Assembly: GCF_012641515.1 (NCBI RefSeq)
Contig: NZ_JABAHY010000017.1
Coordinates: forward strand, 258-49,651
Reading direction: 5' to 3'
Source: Nesterenkonia sedimenti
Lineage (GTDB): Bacteria > Actinomycetota > Actinomycetes > Actinomycetales > Micrococcaceae
DNA length: 49,394 nucleotides
Shown here: positions 43,791 to 49,394 of the stretch, piece after piece
Position numbering within the stretch: the stretch's first letter is position 1
Layout: the number at the start of each line of letters is the position of its first letter
The notes under the pieces: model-generated
Told to the model about the DNA's origin: nothing
Seen by the model: only the letters and a program-made list of their open reading frames with translations
Databases searched by the model: none
Translations under genes and position numbers: made by a program

Positions 43791-44795
43791 ATGCCGACCA
43801 CCACCACGTCTGTTCATCTGGCCCAGCGGCCCACCGGCCTGCCGGTGGAGGAGACCTGGGAGATCCGCCACACCGAGCTGCCCGATGAGCTGGAGGAGGG
43901 TCAGTTCCTCGTCGCGGTGGACTACATCTCTCTGGACCCGGCGATGCGCGGCTGGCTCAACGATGTCCGCTCCTATATCCGGCCGGTCCAGGTGGGCGAG
44001 CTGATGCGGGCCAATGCCACAGGCAAAGTCACCGCCTCCCGCCACCCCGACTTCTCCGAGGGTCAGGCTGTTGCCGGCCCCTTCGGCGTGACCGAACACG
44101 CCATCAGCGATGGCACCGGGGTCACCGCCATCGATACCCAGTTGGCTGCTCCGCCCACCTGGCTGGGTGCCCTGGGCATGCCGGGCCATACCGCCTATTT
44201 CGGCCTGCAGGATGTCGGCGAACTGAAATCCGGTGACACAGTGCTGATCTCCGGTGCCGCCGGTGCGGTGGGCAGTGTTGCCGGCCAGCTGGCCAAGGCC
44301 CAGGGCTGCACCGTCATCGGTGTCGCCGGTGGAACTGAAAAGTGCCAATGGCTTGAAGAAATCGGCTTCGACGCCGCAGTGGACTATAAGAGCGACAATG
44401 TGCTCAAGAAGCTGCGCGAAATCGCCCCCGATGGCATTAATGTCTTCTTCGACAATGTGGGCGGGGAGATTCTGGATGCTGGGCTGGCGAATCTGCGCCG
44501 CGGCGCCCGGGTTGTCATTTGCGGTGCGATCTCCTCCTATAACGAGACCTCCCTTCCCCCGGGCCCCAGCCGTTATCTCTCGCTGCTGGTCTTCCGGGCC
44601 AAGATGCAGGGCTTCGTGGTCTTCGACTACGCCGACCGCTACCCGGAGGCGGTGGAGAAGGTCGGTGAGCATATTTCCAACGGCACCCTGACTGCTCGTG
44701 AGACAGTTCTCGAGGGCGGGGTCACCGCCTTCAACGAGGCGCTGCAGGGGCTTTTCAAAGGGGTCAATACCGGAAAACTGGTCCTGAAGGTCTGA
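43791..44795 (+). CDS. NADP-dependent oxidoreductase, MDR (zinc-free) family
   Basis: 334 aa. Rossmann motif DTVLISGAAGAVGSVAGQLAK, the NADP phosphate-interacting region GVAGGTEKCQWL, and DNVGGEILDAGLANLRRGARV are typical of CurA/prostaglandin-reductase-like MDR enzymes, which reduce the C=C bond of enones or enals. No zinc-ligand cysteines. As first gene of the cluster (with its own promoter) it may reduce an enoyl or enone intermediate. AGGGAG ribosome site upstream. Confidence 0.9.
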   Translation: MPTTTTSVHLAQRPTGLPVEETWEIRHTELPDELEEGQFLVAVDYISLDPAMRGWLNDVRSYIRPVQVGELMRANATGKVTASRHPDFSEGQAVAGPFGVTEHAISDGTGVTAIDTQLAAPPTWLGALGMPGHTAYFGLQDVGELKSGDTVLISGAAGAVGSVAGQLAKAQGCTVIGVAGGTEKCQWLEEIGFDAAVDYKSDNVLKKLREIAPDGINVFFDNVGGEILDAGLANLRRGARVVICGAISSYNETSLPPGPSRYLSLLVFRAKMQGFVVFDYADRYPEAVEKVGEHISNGTLTARETVLEGGVTAFNEALQGLFKGVNTGKLVLKV

Positions 44796-44890
44796 AGCTG
44801 CAGCGGCTTGAGACCAGGCCCTGACCCCGCAGCATCGCCCACATTCGATTCGTTCTACCAGGACGTTCTACCTAGGAGAGGAGCCTCACC

Positions 44891-46093
44891 GTGAGAGAGG
44901 CAGTCATCGTATCCACCGCTCGGACCCCCATCGGCAAAGCGTACCGGGGGGCGTTCAACGACACCCAGGCCCAGGAGCTGGCCGGACACGCGATCTCCCA
45001 TGCAGTCTCCCGCGCCGGGATTGATGGCGCGGAGGTCGACGACGTGGTGCTGGGGGCGGCCCTTCAGCAGGGCTCCACCGGATCGAATATCGCACGTCAG
45101 GCAGCACTGCGAGCAGGCCTGCCGGATTCAGTGGCCGGCATGTCGGTGGACCGGCAGTGCGCCTCGGGCCTGATGGCCATTGCCACTGCTGCCAAGCAGA
45201 TCATCCACGATGGCATGGAGGTCGCCATCGGCGGTGGTGTGGAGTCCATCTCCCTGGTGCAGAACGAGAAGATGAACACTCACCGGCTGAAGGATCCGTG
45301 GCTGGTGGAGAACGTGCCGGACCTCTACATGCCCATGCTGCATACCGCTGAGGTGGTCGCTGAGCGCTATGGGGTCAGCCGTGATCAGCAGGATGAGTAC
45401 GCGCTCTCCTCCCAGCAGCGCACGGCCGAGGCTCAGCAGCAGGGCAAGTTCGACGACGAGATCGTCCCGCTGCCCAGCACGAAACTGGTTCTGGACAAGG
45501 AGACCGGCGAAACTCACCAGGAGGAGGTCACCCTCAGCAAGGATGAGGGCAACCGGCCTTCCACCACACTGGAGTCCCTGACTGGCCTGAACCCGGTGCT
45601 GCCCGATGGTGATGTCACCGCGAAGTCCACGATCACCGCAGGTAACGCCTCCCAGCTCTCCGACGGCGCCTCCGCTTCGGTGCTGATGAGCGCTGAGGCT
45701 GCCGCTGAGCGTGGCCTGACCCCGCTGGGCACCTACCGCGGGATGGCAGTGGCCGGCTGCAAACCCGATGAGATGGGTATCGGCCCGGTCTTCGCCATCC
45801 CGAAGCTGCTCAAGCAGCACAACCTGGAGATCGGCGATATCGGCCTCTGGGAGCTCAATGAGGCTTTCGCCTCTCAGGCGGTCTACTGCCGGGACAAGCT
45901 CGGCATCGACCCCGAACTCTATAACGTCAACGGTGGCGGTATCTCCATCGGCCACCCCTATGGCATGACCGGCGCCCGCCTGACCGGTCACGCTCTGATC
46001 GAGGGTCGCCGTCGTGGTGCCCGCTATGTGGTGGTCACCATGTGCATCGGTGGAGGCATGGGTGCTGCAGCCCTGTTCGAGGTGAACTCATGA
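44891..46093 (+). CDS. Acetyl-CoA C-acyltransferase (thiolase)
   Basis: 400 aa. Nucleophilic Cys90 in [12 protein letters not shown], catalytic His in [16 protein letters not shown], and second Cys in [11 protein letters not shown]. Begins [18 protein letters not shown] as in degradative thiolases. Expected to cleave 3-ketoacyl-CoA to acetyl-CoA and a shorter acyl-CoA. GTG start with GGAGAGGAG upstream. ATGA overlap with the next gene marks coupling. Confidence 0.95.
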   Translation: MREAVIVSTARTPIGKAYRGAFNDTQAQELAGHAISHAVSRAGIDGAEVDDVVLGAALQQGSTGSNIARQAALRAGLPDSVAGMSVDRQCASGLMAIATAAKQIIHDGMEVAIGGGVESISLVQNEKMNTHRLKDPWLVENVPDLYMPMLHTAEVVAERYGVSRDQQDEYALSSQQRTAEAQQQGKFDDEIVPLPSTKLVLDKETGETHQEEVTLSKDEGNRPSTTLESLTGLNPVLPDGDVTAKSTITAGNASQLSDGASASVLMSAEAAAERGLTPLGTYRGMAVAGCKPDEMGIGPVFAIPKLLKQHNLEIGDIGLWELNEAFASQAVYCRDKLGIDPELYNVNGGGISIGHPYGMTGARLTGHALIEGRRRGARYVVVTMCIGGGMGAAALFEVNS

Positions 46094-46914
46094 GCGATAT
46101 CCTCACCAGCGTTGATCAGGGCGTAGGCACGATCACCCTGAACCGGCCGGATCGCCGCAATGCCCTCTCCCCTGCCATGGTGGATGGGCTCAGCCAGGCC
46201 CTGACCGATATGGAGGCTGACTCCGCTGTCGGTGCGGTGCTGCTCACCGGTGCCGGTGGGGCTTTCTGCTCCGGCGGGGACGTCCAGGAGTTTGAGGCCC
46301 GCGGCGGCGAAGGCGGCGGTGGTGACACTGTGGACAAGGAGGCCGAACAGCAGCAGCTGGACCGGCAGTTGGCCACTGTGGGTCGCCTCTACCGCTTCCC
46401 GAAACCGGTTGTGGCTGCCCTTCCCGGGGCGGTTGCCGGTGCCGGTATGGGTTTCGCCCTGGCCGCGGACCTACGGATCGGCAGCCCCCGCACCCTGTTC
46501 GCCACCGCTTTCGCCGGAGTCGGACTCGGTGGGGACTTTGGGGTCGCCTGGCTGCTTCACCAGTTGGTGGGCCCGGCCAAGGCTCGCGAACTGATGTACC
46601 TCTCCCCGCGGGTGCGCGGTGAGGAGTGCCTGCAGCTGGGCCTGGTCAACACTCTGGTCGAGGAGGATCAGCTCAGCGACCGGGCAGTGGAACTGGCCAT
46701 CCAGCTGGCGCATGGGCCTTCGGCGGCATTGGGTGCGATGAAGCAGAACCTCCTGCAGGCTCCGCATTCCACTTTGGAGGATGCCATGGGCCCGGAGGTC
46801 GCCCGCCATAAGGAGACTGGTCTGACCCAGGATCATAAGGACGCGATCAGTGCCTTCGTCCAGAAGCAGACCCCCACCTTCAAACCCGGTTGGCATGAGG
46901 GAACCTCATCATGA
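46090..46914 (+). CDS. Enoyl-CoA hydratase/isomerase (crotonase) family protein
   Basis: About 274 aa from ATG 46090. CoA-binding oxyanion-hole regions [10 protein letters not shown] and [17 protein letters not shown] are present. The two catalytic glutamates of classical hydratases are not visible; instead [12 protein letters not shown] carries an Asp at the place where PaaG-type isomerases have one. It may isomerise, hydrate or hydrolyse an unusual enoyl-CoA. A Gly/Glu-rich loop ([11 protein letters not shown]) is inserted after the first motif. Overlaps the SDR start by 4 bp. Confidence 0.92.
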   Translation: MSDILTSVDQGVGTITLNRPDRRNALSPAMVDGLSQALTDMEADSAVGAVLLTGAGGAFCSGGDVQEFEARGGEGGGGDTVDKEAEQQQLDRQLATVGRLYRFPKPVVAALPGAVAGAGMGFALAADLRIGSPRTLFATAFAGVGLGGDFGVAWLLHQLVGPAKARELMYLSPRVRGEECLQLGLVNTLVEEDQLSDRAVELAIQLAHGPSAALGAMKQNLLQAPHSTLEDAMGPEVARHKETGLTQDHKDAISAFVQKQTPTFKPGWHEGTSS

Positions 46915-47696
46915 ATTTCGAGGGCGCGGTCGCAGTGGTCACCGGTGCTGCCGGTGGAATCGGTGCAGCATTGGCCAAGGCCTTGCATGCCCGCGGCAGC
47001 AGTGTGGTGCTCACGGACCTCACTGAGGAGGCTGTGCGGCAGCGGGCCGATGAGCTCAATGCGATCCGTCCGGACAGTGCCGTGGCTCTGGCCGGGGATG
47101 CGGTGGAGTCTGAGCATATTCAGGCCTGTTTGGATCTGGCGGAGCAGCGTTTCGGTCCGGTGGATCTCTATGCCGCCAATGCCGGAGTCGGCGGTGGGCT
47201 CGGTCTGGAGGCCACTGATCAGCAGTGGCAGCAGGCTTTGGATGTGAATGTTCTGGCCCATGTTCGTGCTGCCAGGCTTTTGGTCCCGCAGTGGCTGGAG
47301 CGCGGTTCGGGGCATTTCCTCTCCACTGCCTCGGCTGCGGGACTGCTGACCCAGATCGGCTCAGCCACCTATGCGGTCTCCAAACATGCGGCCGTGGCGT
47401 TCTCCGAGTGGCTTTCGGTCACTTATGGTTCCCGCGGCATTGGGGTCAGCTGCCTGTGCCCCATGGGGGTCAATACGAATATGCTGCGCGGCCCCTCCAC
47501 TGCTACCCGGGCAGTCACTGACGCCGGGAAGGTTTTGGAGCCCGACGACGTCGCCGCCTCGGCCCTTGATGCCGTGGCCAAGAATGAGTTCCTGGTCCTG
47601 CCTCATCAGGAGGTCCATGAGTTTTGGCGGCGTAAGAGCTCCGATTACGAACGCTGGTTGGCGGGTATGCGCCGCTACCAGGATTCATTGGTCTGA
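46911..47696 (+). CDS. Short-chain dehydrogenase/reductase
   Basis: 261 aa. NAD(P)-binding TGAAGGIG (11-18), NAG at 90-92 and the catalytic Tyr154/Lys158 (YAVSK) with a serine near residue 139-141. Asp36 after the second strand suggests NAD preference. Probably a 3-hydroxyacyl-CoA or alcohol dehydrogenase in the same pathway. C-terminal part EVHEFWRRKSSDYERWL is like that of other actinobacterial SDRs beside acyl-CoA dehydrogenases. Confidence 0.93.
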   Translation: MNFEGAVAVVTGAAGGIGAALAKALHARGSSVVLTDLTEEAVRQRADELNAIRPDSAVALAGDAVESEHIQACLDLAEQRFGPVDLYAANAGVGGGLGLEATDQQWQQALDVNVLAHVRAARLLVPQWLERGSGHFLSTASAAGLLTQIGSATYAVSKHAAVAFSEWLSVTYGSRGIGVSCLCPMGVNTNMLRGPSTATRAVTDAGKVLEPDDVAASALDAVAKNEFLVLPHQEVHEFWRRKSSDYERWLAGMRRYQDSLV

Positions 47697-47757
47697 TCGA
47701 AGTCGAGCCGGCCCATGGGAGTACGACTTAGGCACCCTCAATCTATAAGGAACCGTC

Positions 47758-48990
47758 ATGGATTTTGAGCTTTCTGACCGCTGCAAGGACTACCAGGAGA
47801 AGCTGCTGTCCTTTATGGACGAGCATGTGTATCCGGCCGAGGCGACTTATGCCGCCCAGATGGCTGAGGCCGATTCCCCGAATGTGCAGCCGCCGGTTCT
47901 GGAGGAGCTGAAGGTCGAGGCCCGAAGCCGGGGTCTGTGGAATCTCTTCCACCCCCATGAGAACGCCGAATGGGGCAGCCCGGGGCTGAGCAATCTGGAC
48001 TATGCTCCGCTGGCTGAGATTATGGGGCGCAGTCCACATCTGGCCCCGGAGGCCACGAACTGCAATGCCCCGGATACCGGGAATATGGAGGTCCTGGAGC
48101 TCTTCGGAACCCAGGAGCATAAGGAGCGCTGGCTCAAGCCGCTGCTTGATGGGGAGATCGCCTCGGCCTTCTGTATGACCGAACCGGCTGTGGCCAGCTC
48201 GGATGCCACGAATGTACAGCTGCAGATGGTCAAAGACGGCGATGAGTATGTGCTCAATGGGCGCAAGTGGTTCGCCTCGAATGCCCTGCACCCGCATGCC
48301 AAGGTCCTGATCGTGATGGGTAAGACCGACCCCGAGGCTTCGACGCACCGTCAGCAGTCGATGATGGTGGTGCCGATTGATGCACCGGGTGTCACGATTG
48401 TCCGTGGTCTGCCGGTCTTCGGCTATATGGACCGTGAGGGTCATGCCGAGATCATCTTTGAGGATGTCCGGGTTCCCTCCAAGGACCTCCTGGCCGGTGA
48501 AGGTGAAGGCTTCATGATCAGTCAGGCCCGCCTGGGTCCTGGGCGGATCCATCACTGCATGCGCTCGATCGGTATGGCGGAGCGTTCCCTGGATCTGATG
48601 ATCCGCCGGGCCCAGGAGCGGGAGACCTTCGGTGCTCCAGTGGCCGACCGGGCCAATATTCAGGACTGGATCGCCGAGGCTCGGATCGAGATTGAGATGA
48701 CTCGGCTTCTGGTGCTGAAGACGGCCTGGCTGATGGACACTGTCGGCAACCGTGAGGCCCGCACTGAGATAGCGGCTATTAAGGTGGCGGCTCCGCAGAT
48801 GGCCCTGAAGATCATCGACCGTGCCATTCAGGTCCATGGTGGTGGTGGGGTCACCGACGACTTCCCGCTGGCCAGCTTCTACGCCCACCAGCGCACCCTC
48901 CGCCTGGCCGATGGTCCAGATGAGGTCCATAAGCGCAGTATCGCCAGGATGGAACTGAAGCGGATGCACAACCTCGTAGCCGCGGGCTAG
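47758..48990 (+). CDS. Acyl-CoA dehydrogenase (ACAD10/11-like)
   Basis: 410 aa flavoprotein. N-terminal helical domain, FAD-site motifs [17 protein letters not shown] and [10 protein letters not shown], and the C-terminal [13 protein letters not shown] and [14 protein letters not shown] motifs typical of the ACAD10/11 subgroup. Introduces the alpha-beta double bond of an acyl-CoA, the first step feeding the crotonase and thiolase upstream. ATG start with AAGGAAC upstream, 61 bp after the SDR. A terminator follows. Confidence 0.95.
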   Translation: MDFELSDRCKDYQEKLLSFMDEHVYPAEATYAAQMAEADSPNVQPPVLEELKVEARSRGLWNLFHPHENAEWGSPGLSNLDYAPLAEIMGRSPHLAPEATNCNAPDTGNMEVLELFGTQEHKERWLKPLLDGEIASAFCMTEPAVASSDATNVQLQMVKDGDEYVLNGRKWFASNALHPHAKVLIVMGKTDPEASTHRQQSMMVVPIDAPGVTIVRGLPVFGYMDREGHAEIIFEDVRVPSKDLLAGEGEGFMISQARLGPGRIHHCMRSIGMAERSLDLMIRRAQERETFGAPVADRANIQDWIAEARIEIEMTRLLVLKTAWLMDTVGNREARTEIAAIKVAAPQMALKIIDRAIQVHGGGGVTDDFPLASFYAHQRTLRLADGPDEVHKRSIARMELKRMHNLVAAG

Positions 48991-49005
48991 AACAACCAAC
49001 CACAA

Positions 49006-49044
49006 CGAGGGCGGGGCAATCCATCTGGGTTCGCCCCGTCCTCG
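49006..49044 (+). terminator. Terminator after the acyl-CoA dehydrogenase
   Basis: A 12-bp stem, CGAGGGCGGGGC (49006-49017) with GCCCCGTCCTCG (49033-49044; one G-T pair), has a 15-nt loop and is followed by ATTTACATT. It ends the operon. Confidence 0.8.
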
Positions 49045-49155
49045 ATTTACATTCCACGGGCTTCGCAGCGGGGTCACTATGGAATTTTCAAGCTACAGCG
49101 GCCAGTCCGTTTCCGGGGCCAGGTAGTGAAGTTCTTGTGGCACGTCCGGCCACCA

Positions 49156-49213
49156 CTGCCTTCCTCCATCCCCGGCTCAGTTGAGGGGGAGCCGAGCGGT
49201 GGAGGGTGGGCAG
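49156..49213 (-). terminator. Long imperfect hairpin downstream of the partial gene
   Basis: Three paired blocks separated by small internal loops: CTGCC/GGCAG, CCTCCA/TGGAGG and CGGCTC/GAGCCG, with a ~10-nt loop. It lies just beyond the stop of the minus-strand partial gene, so it is probably its terminator. The stretch 49045-49155 holds nothing else I can identify. Confidence 0.5.
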
Positions 49214-49220
49214 GTTGGGG

Positions 49221-49394
49221 TTAGGCAGCGTCGTCTACCGCCCAGTCAGGTGGTGGGCCAACATCCCAGCCAGTGGCCACCACGTCGTAGGCACCCGGTT
49301 CGTCGAGTTCGTGGAACCAGACTTCGTCCTCCACCCCGCTGGGCTGGCCTGGTGGGTGATCCGATCGATCCCGGTCTGGTGGGTGGTGCTTGTG
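49221..49394 (-). CDS. Partial CDS at the right edge (3' end only), unrecognised
   Basis: Open on the minus strand from the window edge to TAA at 49221-49223, giving the last 57 residues of a protein. Residues are rich in His, Pro and Asp near the edge (HKHHPPDRDRSDHPP). Then comes EDEVWFHELDEPGAYDVV and an acidic-aromatic end (PPPDWAVDDAA). No family assigned. The rest lies outside the window. Confidence 0.5.
   Translation of the reverse strand, partial: HKHHPPDRDRSDHPPGQPSGVEDEVWFHELDEPGAYDVVATGWDVGPPPDWAVDDAA

Noticed and set aside
47743-49077. 444-codon minus-strand ORF opposite the acyl-CoA dehydrogenase.
   Set aside because: The acyl-CoA dehydrogenase on the plus strand is unmistakable; the antisense frame is a codon-bias shadow.

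Overview
The window is chromosomal DNA of a high-GC Gram-positive bacterium (Actinomycetota). Evidence: GC-rich codon use, CarD next to the isoprenoid/cysS/rlmB block, SorC-type sugar control, many GTG starts, several starts that look leaderless (a TANNNT box 6-8 nt before the start codon), and lipoprotein/Tat signal peptides. The fused ispDF argues mildly for Micrococcales-like lineages, while the thiO-thiS-thiG-thiF order also occurs in corynebacteria. I cannot fix the family from sequence alone.

Layout. 0.2-6.1 kb (minus): a tightly coupled housekeeping operon carD-ispDF-cysS-rlmB ending in a maltokinase-like protein that has lost its catalytic residues. 6.2-8.7 kb (plus): a lipoprotein, a stand-alone MsiK/UgpC-type sugar-ABC ATPase with a strong nested terminator, and two tiny hydrophobic ORFs. 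8.7-14.7 kb: a polyol (mannitol-like) module: mtlD and a SorC-type regulator (minus) and a divergent solute-binding protein plus two permeases (plus). It has no ATPase of its own and shares TGAGCA/TGCTCA operator half-sites. 14.7-22.1 kb: an antimicrobial- or stress-type array: histidine kinase, response regulator, ABC ATPase, FtsX-type permease (minus), and a divergent ATPase-permease fusion that lacks a normal start and half of the permease. 22.1-24.5 kb: small genes, a 30-aa peptide ORF with a perfect Shine-Dalgarno, and a broken Clp_N/SRPBCC gene. 24.5-31.4 kb (minus): thiO-thiS-thiG-thiF(rhodanese), then PfkB sugar kinase, HAD phosphatase and GDPD. 31.7-37.9 kb: a lipoprotein, tRNA-Gly(CCC), GNAT, a methyltransferase/membrane protein/YbaK operon, a polytopic membrane protein, SRPBCC and CGNR-type proteins. 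37.9-49.0 kb: a phosphotriesterase-like lactonase divergent from a complete livKHMGF-type importer, followed by a beta-oxidation-like operon (MDR reductase, thiolase, crotonase, SDR, acyl-CoA dehydrogenase). The right edge cuts an unrecognised minus-strand gene.

How the parts may work together. Mannitol-type polyols would enter through SmoEFG energised by the MsiK-like ATPase, be oxidised by MtlD to a ketose, and possibly be phosphorylated by the PfkB kinase. The lactonase, LIV importer and beta-oxidation genes look like one uptake-and-degradation system for an unidentified lactone- or carboxylate-type substrate. This is the best candidate in the window for an undescribed pathway. These links are inferred from gene families and context; no database search was run.
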